Assembly (NCBI GenBank): GCA_023269295.1
Contig: JAHFTU010000039.1
Location: 1 to 8,538, forward strand
Direction: 5' to 3'
From: Candidatus Woesearchaeota archaeon
Lineage (GTDB): Archaea; Nanobdellota; Nanobdellia; Woesearchaeales; UBA10216
Length of the DNA stretch: 8,538 nt
Both the position numbers and the translations under genes were made by a program. Below, in pieces: positions 1 through 5,740 of the stretch. The stretch's first letter is position 1. The number at the start of each line of letters is the position of its first letter. Under the pieces are notes generated by a model, which was not told the origin of the DNA, made no database searches, and saw only the letters and a program-made list of their open reading frames with translations.

Positions 1-5
1 AAAAC

Positions 6-200
6 ATGGCCAGCTTTGAACAAAAAACAGTTGAATCCTTCAGGGCGGCAAAGTCCGACGTGGACGAGCTCAAGCGCAGCATGAACGAGTGGATAATCTT
101 CCTCGACAACAGCCTGCGGGATACAAAAGAGCAGGTGAGATTTCTAGAGAGACGGGTTGCCGAGCTTGAGTCTGAGATTGAGACAATGTGGCGAAGATAA
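6..200 (+). CDS. Small coiled-coil protein, function unknown
   Basis: A 64-residue charged protein rich in Glu, Lys and Arg. From about residue 30 to the end it shows heptad-like spacing of Leu/Val/Ile among charged residues, which predicts a long helix or coiled coil. There is no signal peptide or membrane segment. It resembles the short coiled-coil proteins common in small archaeal genomes, but I do not recognise a named family. The reading frame is open to the left edge with only five bases before the ATG, so the true start, and whether it is the end of a longer gene, cannot be decided. It is convergent with the membrane protein gene ending at 214, with 13 bases between the stop codons. 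Confidence 0.6.
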   Translation: MASFEQKTVESFRAAKSDVDELKRSMNEWIIFLDNSLRDTKEQVRFLERRVAELESEIETMWRR

Positions 201-213
201 GCCTGTAATAATT

Positions 214-426
214 CTAAACTATCGGCTTGTCTTCCATCGCCTTTGCAACCACGTCGTGGACGTCGATTGCTATGCCAACTGCGACAAAAAGGGTGAATGC
301 TAACCCAGACAAATTCATGAATTTGGCCAACAGTACTGCAATAAGAGTCATTGTTCCGAGCCTTATCCAGTCGTCTATGGACGTCAGGAACTTTGTTTTC
401 CACACAACCAGCTGCCAGATGTTCAT
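214..426 (-). CDS. Small membrane protein, function unknown
   Basis: A 70-residue protein with a polar/aromatic N-terminus (residues 1-22), then one long or two short hydrophobic segments at about residues 23-38 and 40-56, and a short charged tail. It is predicted to sit in the cytoplasmic membrane. The minus-strand reading is preferred over the overlapping plus-strand frame because its composition is that of a membrane protein and a TATA-like box lies about 28 nt upstream of its ATG. It is divergent from the DedA-family gene, with 70 bp between the two start codons. No family is recognised. Confidence 0.65.
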   Translation of the reverse strand: MNIWQLVVWKTKFLTSIDDWIRLGTMTLIAVLLAKFMNLSGLAFTLFVAVGIAIDVHDVVAKAMEDKPIV

Positions 427-447
427 TGCAGAGCTGCAAACACCCTC

Positions 448-460
448 TTATTTATAAAAC
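448..460 (-). promoter_or_regulatory. TATA box for the 214-426 gene
   Basis: On the minus strand the sequence reads TTTATAAATAAG-like, centred about 28 nt before the ATG at 426. That spacing predicts a leaderless or nearly leaderless transcript. Confidence 0.55.
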
Positions 461-465
461 TAAAC

Positions 466-475
466 TTTTTTATAG
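466..475 (+). promoter_or_regulatory. TATA box for the DedA-family gene
   Basis: A T-rich TTTTTTATAG box is centred about 26 nt before the ATG at 497. No Shine-Dalgarno sequence is seen, so the transcript is probably leaderless. It lies back to back with the divergent box at 448-460. Confidence 0.5.
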
Positions 476-496
476 CAGTCTAAGCGCGGCAGCAGC

Positions 497-1105
497 ATGA
501 TATTCGAGCGCCTCAGCGGGATATTCACAAGCGTAATTGCCTCAACAGGCTATGTTGGTATCTTTATTCTCATGATGCTGGAAAGCATGGTTGCCCCTGT
601 TCCTTCCGAGCTTGTCATGCCGTTTGCCGGATTTCTCGTTGCCGACGGTAAACTTAATTTATGGTTTGTCATAATCGTAAGCGTTCTCGCATCACTCGCC
701 GGCTCGCTAATATCATATTTTGTTGCTTATTTTGGCGAGAAAGAGCTTATCCACAAGTTTGGCAGGTTTGTTTTTCTTGACAAGGAGGAGCTTGAATGGA
801 CCGAGCAGTGGTTCCAGAAGCGCGGCAGCGTAACAATCCTTATCAGCCGTTTTATCCCTGTAATCCGGCACTTAATCTCCATTCCGGCAGGCCTCGGCAG
901 AATGAATCTTAAGCGCTTTATCTTATTTACTGCCGTCGGTGCAGCCGCCTGGAACGCTTTCCTGTTGTGGGCGGGAATGCAGCTGCGCGAGAGGTGGGAG
1001 CTGGTGCGCAATTATAGCACGCAGTTAGATGCTGCAATCGTGATTATCATCGCTATAGCTGTTACTTTTTTCATCTTTAAGCACTGGAAGAGAAAAAGAG
1101 CTTAA
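497..1105 (+). CDS. DedA/VTT-family membrane protein
   Basis: A 202-residue integral membrane protein of the DedA (SNARE-associated, VTT-domain) family, of usual length. Visible family features are the ES-x-x-x-P-x-P-S-E segment at residues 29-38 with the following MPFAG, a hydrophobic stretch at 55-79, the amphipathic segment at 95-110, the conserved RFIP-x-x-R and IPAG motifs at 118-132, and hydrophobic stretches at about 141-160 and 178-195 before a basic tail. Bacterial members translocate polyprenyl-phosphate lipid carriers, and eukaryotic VTT proteins are phospholipid scramblases; a lipid-translocating role here is inference. The family is clear and the substrate is not. The TAA stop shares the bases TTAA with the stop of the convergent gene that follows. 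Confidence 0.93.
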   Translation: MIFERLSGIFTSVIASTGYVGIFILMMLESMVAPVPSELVMPFAGFLVADGKLNLWFVIIVSVLASLAGSLISYFVAYFGEKELIHKFGRFVFLDKEELEWTEQWFQKRGSVTILISRFIPVIRHLISIPAGLGRMNLKRFILFTAVGAAAWNAFLLWAGMQLRERWELVRNYSTQLDAAIVIIIAIAVTFFIFKHWKRKRA

Positions 1106-1470
1106 TGTTTTAGAACAATGGCTTCAGTACCACCGCCGCATCTGTAGTGCAGCCTAAGTCTTCCATCATGCTTTGACGCCAAAATAATGGTTTCTTTCGC
1201 AGTTGGCCGTCTAACGTCTATCATCCCCTTTCCAAGAATTTCCTCTAGGACATAAGGCTTTCCGTCTTCTGCGTCTTTCCCCAGCACAGGCTCTGTTGCC
1301 ACGCCCAGAAACATATCAAATAAGAATAATGCCTCTATTGGCCCGGAAGGGGTGGCATGTCTTTCTATCCACTCATATCCCTGATTCCTTACCAGTGTGT
1401 ATGCGTATATTGAATTAGGCTCCCATGGCACTGATGACAAAGCCTTGTAGCCATTGCTTTGCTGAGTCAT
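1102..1470 (-). CDS. Hypothetical protein (122 aa)
   Basis: An intact 122-residue soluble-looking protein with no recognised domain. It contains a CGGG run near the C-terminus (about residue 110) and mixed alpha/beta-like composition, without membrane segments or a signal peptide. The ATG at 1470 is supported by a TATA-like box centred 28 nt upstream. The gene is a single-gene unit, convergent with the DedA-family gene (4-bp overlap of the ends) and divergent from the gene at 1583. It is probably a lineage-restricted orphan. Confidence 0.6.
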   Translation of the reverse strand: MTQQSNGYKALSSVPWEPNSIYAYTLVRNQGYEWIERHATPSGPIEALFLFDMFLGVATEPVLGKDAEDGKPYVLEEILGKGMIDVRRPTAKETIILASKHDGRLRLHYRCGGGTEAIVLKH

Positions 1471-1492
1471 AGTTGTTTTGGAATCTGTTTTT

Positions 1493-1503
1493 CGTATTTA
1501 AAC
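1493..1503 (-). promoter_or_regulatory. TATA box for the 1102-1470 gene
   Basis: The minus strand reads GTTTAAATACG, centred about 28 nt upstream of the ATG at 1470, which implies a leaderless transcript. Confidence 0.5.
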
Positions 1504-1552
1504 TTGACTCTTTTTGCCATTTCAGAAGAAAAGTTGCCGCCGAAGCTTAAAA

Positions 1553-1560
1553 TTTATAAA
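1553..1560 (+). promoter_or_regulatory. TATA box deciding the start at 1583
   Basis: TTTATAAA is centred 26-27 nt before the ATG at 1583. It lies inside the longer open frame that begins at 1514, so the transcript would start at or near 1583 and the shorter protein is the better call. Confidence 0.6.
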
Positions 1561-1582
1561 TCAAAACATATTCACTATCATC

Positions 1583-1927
1583 ATGTCTGATACTCCATTA
1601 GAGGTTAGGTTACAGTTGACCAGCCCTGCGCAGTTTGCGGCAGGCAGGACAGACAAACCGGCAGTGGAAAGACGAAATCCTACTAAAGTCACCATATACC
1701 AAGCTGACAGCGGCATAGATGTTATTTTGGACCCTGTCATTAGCACAAAACAACAGTTAGTTCAGATTGGGCCAAAGATGGATATGTGGACAAGCCAGCA
1801 GATGACTGAAGATGCCATAAAATTCAGTGTCGCGGGTGTCAAACCGCTAGCTAACGACGTACCCATTAACGTAACCGGCCCTGAGCCCTACCTGACAGCA
1901 TTTGAGGCAGCTTACTCCAAAATTTGA
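1583..1927 (+). CDS. Hypothetical protein (114 aa)
   Basis: An intact 114-residue protein starting MSDTPLEVRLQL. The frame is open further upstream to 1514, but the extra 23 residues would be encoded across a strong TATA box, so the internal ATG at 1583 was chosen. The protein alternates hydrophobic and polar residues in several stretches (about residues 5-12, 34-51 and 76-83), suggesting a mostly beta fold. No membrane segment, cysteine motif or known domain is visible. It is a single-gene unit, probably leaderless, and an orphan by inspection. Confidence 0.58.
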   Translation: MSDTPLEVRLQLTSPAQFAAGRTDKPAVERRNPTKVTIYQADSGIDVILDPVISTKQQLVQIGPKMDMWTSQQMTEDAIKFSVAGVKPLANDVPINVTGPEPYLTAFEAAYSKI

Positions 1928-2022
1928 AGCTTCATCTTCTCAGCCCCGACCCCAAAAGCTCGTATAATGGACGTTATCAGAATGTTTTTCTTTGTAAACC
2001 GTAGAAATTAACGAAAAAAGGG

Positions 2023-2550
2023 CTAAATTGTCATTTCAAGGTGTAGTTCTAGCAGTTTTACGTGAAAGTACAGCAATGCTACGAAGGCTTCTTTTGGTGA
2101 AGTTTTGAACTCATACCTGTTATAATCATCAATTCTCCCACCCCTAAACGGCCAATACCTATCGGAAACAGAAACAAGCTCAGATGCCCTATACGCTATG
2201 ACTCCGATTACGGGTCTAACCGGCAGCTCACCTCGTTTTGATAGCATAACCCTGTAATAGGCGTGAATGACTGCATCAACTGGATGACCACTTGGAGGCG
2301 GCGATGAGGCCCACGTGTAATCTCGCCCTGGAACATCAGTTCCAGCTTCTACTATGGCATCCAACGAATCTTCAGACGTTACAACACCCCTAAACTGGCA
2401 GACCTCTGATAAGGTTTTTAATTCCTTCTGTATCAACTTATCTATTGCCCACACGTCCAAATCAGGCTTATCAGAACCGTCCATTTTGGTGGCTTCAAAT
2501 GTGCCAAGGTAGTATTTTTTAACTGAACTCGTATTCTGTGCTTCGGTCAT
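2023..2550 (-). CDS. Hypothetical protein (175 aa)
   Basis: An intact 175-residue protein with no recognised family. It has a polar N-terminal 30 residues, a helical-looking segment with several Leu/Lys at about 35-47, a proline-rich turn (SPPPSGHP) near residue 83, and a C-terminal stretch (about 150-173) rich in Leu, Phe and His that looks like an amphipathic helix. The ATG at 2550 fits a TATA-like box centred 26 nt upstream. It lies head to tail with the 234-aa gene but has its own promoter and 125 bp between them, so the two are probably not an operon. Confidence 0.55.
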   Translation of the reverse strand: MTEAQNTSSVKKYYLGTFEATKMDGSDKPDLDVWAIDKLIQKELKTLSEVCQFRGVVTSEDSLDAIVEAGTDVPGRDYTWASSPPPSGHPVDAVIHAYYRVMLSKRGELPVRPVIGVIAYRASELVSVSDRYWPFRGGRIDDYNRYEFKTSPKEAFVALLYFHVKLLELHLEMTI

Positions 2551-2572
2551 AAGCCTTGAAACGCCGCTTAAC

Positions 2573-2580
2573 CTTTAAAT
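2573..2580 (-). promoter_or_regulatory. TATA box for the 2023-2550 gene
   Basis: The minus strand reads ATTTAAAG, centred about 26 nt upstream of the ATG at 2550. The TTTAAA core is its own reverse complement, so the box could in principle also be read in the plus direction. Confidence 0.45.
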
Positions 2581-2675
2581 CTTTGCCCCAACCACCACGA
2601 AATGACACATCATGCAGACTACAGGCAGGAAAACCTATTAGACAAGCTTTTTCCCCGCCGCTTTTTAATCACCAT

Positions 2676-3380
2676 TCACCGCGAAGCTGCCGGCTGCCCG
2701 GCAACAGCGCTCAATAACACATCAACGGTACCGATATAATCAGGGAACCTTCTCTGCAAACCATCTGAAGCTATTCCCCCAAGGGCTGAGATTGAAGGCA
2801 GTTGCCAGGCCTTGCGTGCTGTTTCTGAAGTAGACAGCCATCTTACCATTCCCGAGCCGCTTTTCCCAGATGGAAGAACGACAGTCATCACGTCCTCATT
2901 AGGCACGCCGGTAACAAGCTCAAGGGTTAGCACAGGCAAACTGCGGTATCGTTCCGCGAAAACGTCTGCATACCTATGAAATGAAAAAAAACCTGTATCG
3001 CCCATGACCCGCCTCATTCCTTTAACCTTTTGCACCACATACCGTTCCGTATGCTTAGGTGCAAGGTAATTCAGGGTCGCCGAAGTTATGACAAGCTGGG
3101 GATATTCCCGCTCATCACTGAAGCTTGGGGTTACGACAGTCTTGAACCCTGCCATGCTCACTATCCTTCCTCTTGCACGAACTGCTCTGAAATAAGGCAA
3201 AGGCGATATTGCTGACATTATCTCCTTGGATATAAGGTCTGAGCAAATACCCTGAGAGTATTCACTGAGTCTCAAAAGCTCAGCACTTTCCAAACTATAA
3301 GAGTTCACCAATCCTCCTAAATCACTTATCTGCTTCCGTATGTGTTGCTCCACTTCGGCAAATGAGTCAGCTAGCGCCAC
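2676..3380 (-). CDS. Hypothetical protein (234 aa), GTG start
   Basis: An intact 234-residue protein, not recognised. Residues 1-60 look helical and soluble (regular Leu/Ile among Glu, Gln and Ser), and the rest appears to be mixed alpha/beta with no membrane segment. The start codon is GTG at 3380: no in-frame ATG lies upstream before a stop, the nearest downstream ATG would remove more than 50 residues, and a TATA-like box sits 26 nt before this GTG. A 10-bp palindrome lies between the box and the start and may be an operator. It is one of several unrecognised single-gene units in this part of the window. Confidence 0.58.
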   Translation of the reverse strand: MALADSFAEVEQHIRKQISDLGGLVNSYSLESAELLRLSEYSQGICSDLISKEIMSAISPLPYFRAVRARGRIVSMAGFKTVVTPSFSDEREYPQLVITSATLNYLAPKHTERYVVQKVKGMRRVMGDTGFFSFHRYADVFAERYRSLPVLTLELVTGVPNEDVMTVVLPSGKSGSGMVRWLSTSETARKAWQLPSISALGGIASDGLQRRFPDYIGTVDVLLSAVAGQPAASR

Positions 3381-3389
3381 AGGGAAAGA

Positions 3390-3399
3390 GAATGCATTC
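3390..3399. promoter_or_regulatory. Palindrome, possible operator (GAATGCATTC)
   Basis: A perfect 10-bp inverted repeat placed exactly between the TATA box (3402-3410) and the GTG start at 3380. A protein bound here would block transcription initiation, a common arrangement for archaeal repressors. A chance palindrome is possible. Confidence 0.25.
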
Positions 3400-3401
3400 T
3401 G

Positions 3402-3410
3402 CTTTTTAAG
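3402..3410 (-). promoter_or_regulatory. TATA box for the 2676-3380 gene
   Basis: The minus strand reads CTTAAAAAG, centred 26 nt upstream of the GTG start at 3380. It supports the GTG start and a leaderless transcript. Confidence 0.45.
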
Positions 3411-3480
3411 CTTTTCGCGGTATTATCACCACTTGATGAGGCAACTCGTTGGAGCATATTAGTGCTGGAAAACAGATAAT

Positions 3481-3490
3481 CTTATATACA
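3481..3490 (+). promoter_or_regulatory. TATA box for the DUF378 gene
   Basis: CTTATATACA is centred about 51 nt upstream of the ATG at 3537. Initiation would fall near 3510, leaving a leader of about 25-30 nt that contains the Shine-Dalgarno site, unlike the leaderless genes around it. Confidence 0.55.
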
Positions 3491-3520
3491 AGAACTTCCT
3501 AGAATGAGTAAAACACGTTT

Positions 3521-3528
3521 AGGAGGTG
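3521..3528 (+). promoter_or_regulatory. Strong Shine-Dalgarno site (AGGAGGTG)
   Basis: A near-perfect match to the 16S rRNA 3' end, eight bases before the ATG at 3537. It is the strongest ribosome binding site in the window and suggests high expression of the DUF378 protein. Confidence 0.8.
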
Positions 3529-3536
3529 TATATTGA

Positions 3537-3749
3537 ATGGCAGGAGATGGAACATTGGATACGGTATCGAAGTGGCTTTTAGTTATCGGCGGCCTGAACT
3601 GGGGCCTCACCGGCGTTGGCGGCTTTATAAAGTCCGACCTGAACATCGTACACATGGTTTTGAAGAGCATACCAATGCTTGAGAACCTCGTTTACGTCCT
3701 CGTTGGCGCTGCGGCTGTTCTCTCGCTGGTCGGCATGTTCAAGAAATAA
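3537..3749 (+). CDS. DUF378 family small membrane protein
   Basis: A 70-residue protein with two membrane segments, at about residues 11-31 and 49-66, separated by a short polar loop. The first contains the diagnostic LLVIGGLNWGLTG motif of the DUF378 (YuzA-like) family, and the second has the typical VYVLVGAAA pattern. Length matches the family (about 60-80 residues). No biochemical function is established for this family. The gene has a dedicated promoter, a strong ribosome binding site and a terminator, so it is an independent and probably well expressed unit. Confidence 0.9.
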   Translation: MAGDGTLDTVSKWLLVIGGLNWGLTGVGGFIKSDLNIVHMVLKSIPMLENLVYVLVGAAAVLSLVGMFKK

Positions 3750-3790
3750 GGGGTTTTCCCCTCTTTCTTTTTCTTTTATTCTTTCTTAAC
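3749..3790 (+). terminator. Hairpin plus T-rich terminator after DUF378
   Basis: AGGGG-TTTT-CCCCT (3749-3762) forms a 5-bp hairpin beginning at the last base of the stop codon, followed by about 25 bases of almost pure T with a few C. The T-rich tract alone fits archaeal termination. Confidence 0.65.
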
Positions 3791-3798
3791 TTCAAAAA

Positions 3799-3808
3799 CT
3801 TTAAATAG
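3799..3808 (+). promoter_or_regulatory. TATA box for xerA
   Basis: CTTTAAATAG is centred about 29 nt before the ATG at 3833, predicting a transcript with little or no leader. An out-of-frame ATG lies at 3828. Confidence 0.5.
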
Positions 3809-3832
3809 CAGGGTTCGCATAAAATAAATGAA

Positions 3833-4645
3833 ATGCCTTTAAAAAACCTCGAAACAGAACTAAAACTTCGCGGCTTTAGCGAGCGGACAGTCAAAAGCTA
3901 TCTTTTTTACAATAACAAATTTCTCGCTTTCACTAACAAGCAACCCGAAGCCATTACAGAAGACGACGTGCGGGCTTACCTGGCGCATTTGATGGGCGAC
4001 AAGAAGAAAAATGCAGCCACAGTGGCCCTTGTAAGGGCTGCGCTAAAGTTCTATTATGATGGTATGCTCAAGAAGGGCATTGTAACCCTGAAAACTCCAA
4101 AAATCCAGAAAAAACTGCCCACTGTTCTCTCCAAAGAGGAGGTCAAGCGCCTTTTGGAATCAACGGCAAACTCCAAAAGCAAGCTGATACTGATGATGCT
4201 TTACTCTTCCGGGATAAGGGTGAGCGAATGCTGCAGCCTGAAGGTAAATGATCTTGAGCTCGAGCAGAAAATAGGCTGGGTCCGCAATGGAAAAGGCGGC
4301 AAGGACAGGCTGTTCATAGTGCCGGAAGGCATCCTTGAGGGCCTTCGCAGCTACATCGGCAGCAAAAGCACCGAGCACCTTTTTACAAACAAGTCAGGAA
4401 AGGCGTTGTCAGCGCGAAACATCCAGAAAATTGTCGCAAACGCCGCAAAAAGGGCAGGCATAAACAAGAGCGTCAGCCCGCACACGCTGAGGCACTCATT
4501 TGCGACCCATCTTCTTGAAAGCGGGGAGAGCATCAGGAAAATCCAGGAGCTCCTTGGGCACTCAAACCTTCAGACAACGCAGATTTACACCAAAGTCTCG
4601 ACGGAAGAGCTGAGGAAGGTAAAGAGCCCGCTCGATAATCTATAG
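3833..4645 (+). CDS. xerA: XerA-type tyrosine recombinase
   Basis: A 270-residue tyrosine recombinase of the usual length for archaeal XerA. The N-terminal SAM-like core-binding domain spans about residues 1-85, and the catalytic domain about 95-270. All active-site residues are visible: Arg129 (SSGIRVSE), Lys154 (NGKGGKDR), His217 and Arg220 (HTLRHSFATH), His243 (LGHSNLQTTQ) and the nucleophile Tyr252 (IYT). The KSPLDNL tail is close to that of euryarchaeal XerA. Family knowledge: XerA acts on a single chromosomal dif site to resolve chromosome dimers; related enzymes also serve mobile elements. No integrase-style attachment repeats or tRNA target are seen here, so a housekeeping role is favoured. 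A toxin-antitoxin pair follows after a 386-bp spacer. Confidence 0.95.
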   Translation: MPLKNLETELKLRGFSERTVKSYLFYNNKFLAFTNKQPEAITEDDVRAYLAHLMGDKKKNAATVALVRAALKFYYDGMLKKGIVTLKTPKIQKKLPTVLSKEEVKRLLESTANSKSKLILMMLYSSGIRVSECCSLKVNDLELEQKIGWVRNGKGGKDRLFIVPEGILEGLRSYIGSKSTEHLFTNKSGKALSARNIQKIVANAAKRAGINKSVSPHTLRHSFATHLLESGESIRKIQELLGHSNLQTTQIYTKVSTEELRKVKSPLDNL

Positions 4646-4810
4646 ACGATCCGGTTTAATTTTCTTAAAATTCTTAAAATCATAGTTAAATTATAGAATA
4701 AAGAATGTAATAAATTCTTATAATGTTTGATTTTATTATCCCATATTCATATACTTAGTATTTAATTATTAATCACATATTTTATGTGCTATTTTAATTG
4801 AATATTTTAA
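4646..4810. other. A+T-rich spacer downstream of xerA
   Basis: About 165 bp made mostly of A and T, with no credible coding frame. It begins with T-rich runs that could terminate xerA and contains a 9-bp tandem repeat TTCTTAAAA (4662-4670 and 4671-4679). Composition changes sharply to G+C-rich after about 4820. Confidence 0.6.
4774..4788. repeat. Inverted repeat CACATA-TTT-TATGTG
   Basis: A perfect 6-bp inverted repeat with a 3-bp spacer, with weaker imperfect symmetry in the flanking A/T bases. It could be a binding site or small hairpin. The short spacer does not match the 11-6-11 layout of known dif sites. Confidence 0.35.
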
Positions 4811-4945
4811 GCGTATTTTAGGCGACAGCAGCCAGACAATCCGCAAGCGCCAGCGGGCAAGCCAACAGCTGCGGGACAGTCCGGAAAAGGCGCTAAAACG
4901 CAAAACTTAGGCACTGCAGGCGTTATTAAGCCGCAGCAAGTTTAG
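4811..4945 (+). pseudogene. Possible 3' remnant of a lost gene
   Basis: A G+C-rich stretch with one frame open for 44 codons and no usable start; a TAA lies immediately upstream at 4808. The translation from about 4823 is rich in Pro, Gln, Ala, Gly and Lys and ends VIKPQQV, as a flexible C-terminal tail might. The sharp composition boundary with the A+T-rich spacer at about 4820 suggests that the 5' part was deleted or replaced. No family can be named. Alternatives are a structured RNA or chance coding potential; the evidence is compositional only. Confidence 0.25.
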
Positions 4946-4950
4946 GCACT
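4907..4950. repeat. 9-bp direct repeats flanking a hairpin
   Basis: TTAGGCACT occurs at 4907-4915 and 4942-4950, a 35-bp period. Between them lies a 7-bp stem with one bulged A (CTGC-A-GGC at 4914-4921 pairing with GCCGCAG at 4930-4936) and an 8-base loop. The function is unknown. Confidence 0.4.
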
Positions 4951-5000
4951 ATTAAACAAAGTGAGGGCATAGTGCAGAACTATTTACAAAACAGAAAGAA

Positions 5001-5020
5001 TTAAATACAACTTTATGTAT
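5001..5020 (+). promoter_or_regulatory. vapBC promoter with possible operator
   Basis: TTAAATAC (5001-5008) is a TATA-like box centred about 27 nt before the vapB ATG at 5032. An inverted repeat ATACA-N6-TGTAT (5005-5020) overlaps its downstream edge. VapB antitoxins of the ribbon-helix-helix type typically repress their own promoter at such palindromes, so autoregulation is likely. Confidence 0.45.
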
Positions 5021-5031
5021 GGTCTTTTGCT

Positions 5032-5301
5032 ATGGCAACAATAACAGTCAATGTGGGCGATGAAGTGTACGGGAAGTTCAGGAAGCTGGCAGCAGAAGTG
5101 CGTAATGGCAAAAAAGGATTTCTGGGCGATGCTATCACTGAAAGTATGGGTAAATACATCGAGGAAAAGGAACAGGAAGTCATAGTTAAAAGACTGCTTG
5201 CAAAGATGAAAAAAGGTGTCAAAATAGGATTCAAAGGCTATAGGAACAGGGATGAGCTGTATGCAGACAGAATGGAGCACATACTCGCTGGTAGACACTA
5301 A
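5032..5301 (+). CDS. vapB: VapB-like antitoxin
   Basis: An 89-residue protein with a ribbon-helix-helix pattern at the N-terminus: a beta strand at residues 3-8 (TITVNV), helix 1 at about 11-24 and helix 2 at about 30-44. The C-terminal half (about 45-85) is basic and charged, as expected for the segment that wraps the PIN toxin. Family knowledge: it would bind its own promoter as a dimer and neutralise the toxin. It lies directly before, and overlaps, a PIN-domain gene in the classical antitoxin-first order. The ATG is supported by a TATA box about 27 nt upstream. Confidence 0.8.
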   Translation: MATITVNVGDEVYGKFRKLAAEVRNGKKGFLGDAITESMGKYIEEKEQEVIVKRLLAKMKKGVKIGFKGYRNRDELYADRMEHILAGRH

Positions 5302-5716
5302 CATTCTCGTGTACGCCCTTGATGACTCAGACGAGTTTAAGCATGAGGTTGCTAACGATTTGTTTGAGTCACTTATCGCAGGCGACGAAAAGCTTGCAGT
5401 CAGCACACAAATCCTTTCCGAAACACTTAACGTATTTGCAATGGCAAAAATGGCGCAAAGCAGCTTTAACTTCGAGGACGTCTATTCGATAATTTCAGAT
5501 ATTGTTCACCTTTCAAAGATACCGAAACTGCTTGTTACCTCAGAAACTGTTTTGGGAGCCGCTAAGCTACACACACAATTTAATGTAAGGTTCTACGACG
5601 CCCTGATTGCAGCTACAATGAAGGAAAACGGCATAACGACAATATATACCGAAGATAAAGACTTTGAAAAAATAAGCGGAATCATAGTGATAAACCCGTT
5701 TGCCAAAACTATTTAA
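5252..5716 (+). CDS. vapC: VapC-like PIN-domain toxin
   Basis: A PIN-domain ribonuclease of the VapC type. Numbered from the ATG at 5252 (154 residues), the metal-binding acids are Asp15 (LVDTNILVY), Glu57 (ILSETLNVF), Asp116 (RFYDALIAA) and Asp135 (TEDKDF), so the active site looks intact. Family knowledge: VapC toxins cut tRNA or rRNA in the cytoplasm until bound by VapB. PIN proteins usually begin 2-5 residues before the VDTN motif, whereas the only ATG codons here (5252 and 5261) lie 14 or 11 residues before that Asp and overlap vapB by 50 or 41 bp. A non-ATG start closer to the motif is possible. Its stop codon lies inside the TATA box of the next gene. Confidence 0.88.
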   Translation: MSCMQTEWSTYSLVDTNILVYALDDSDEFKHEVANDLFESLIAGDEKLAVSTQILSETLNVFAMAKMAQSSFNFEDVYSIISDIVHLSKIPKLLVTSETVLGAAKLHTQFNVRFYDALIAATMKENGITTIYTEDKDFEKISGIIVINPFAKTI

Positions 5717-5718
5717 AT
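5711..5718 (+). promoter_or_regulatory. TATA box for the aIF5A gene
   Basis: ATTTAAAT overlaps the vapC stop codon (5714-5716) and is centred about 26 nt before the ATG at 5741. This favours 5741 over the ATG at 5717, which would lie within the TATA box itself. Confidence 0.55.
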
Positions 5719-5740
5719 GGAGGCTTTGTCCGTCCCTCGC

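Noticed and set aside
227..457. Plus-strand open frame opposite the small membrane protein
   Set aside because: It is a shadow of the minus-strand gene, with no promoter or ribosome site and a non-protein-like Ser/Thr/Asn-rich composition.
1514..1582. N-terminal extension of the 114-aa gene
   Set aside because: The extension would be translated across the TATA box at 1553-1560; the leaderless start at 1583 fits better.
3833..4645. Phage or integrative-element integrase
   Set aside because: Length, tail sequence and lack of tRNA target, attachment repeats or cargo genes fit the housekeeping XerA better, although an element origin cannot be excluded from one window.
4984..5406. Minus-strand frame opposite vapB
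   Set aside because: It covers the vapB/vapC overlap on the opposite strand; its Ser/Phe/Cys/Leu-rich composition is typical of antisense translation.
5717..5740. Upstream ATG of aIF5A adding eight residues
   Set aside because: That ATG is inside the TATA-like box at 5711-5718 and would not be on the predicted transcript.
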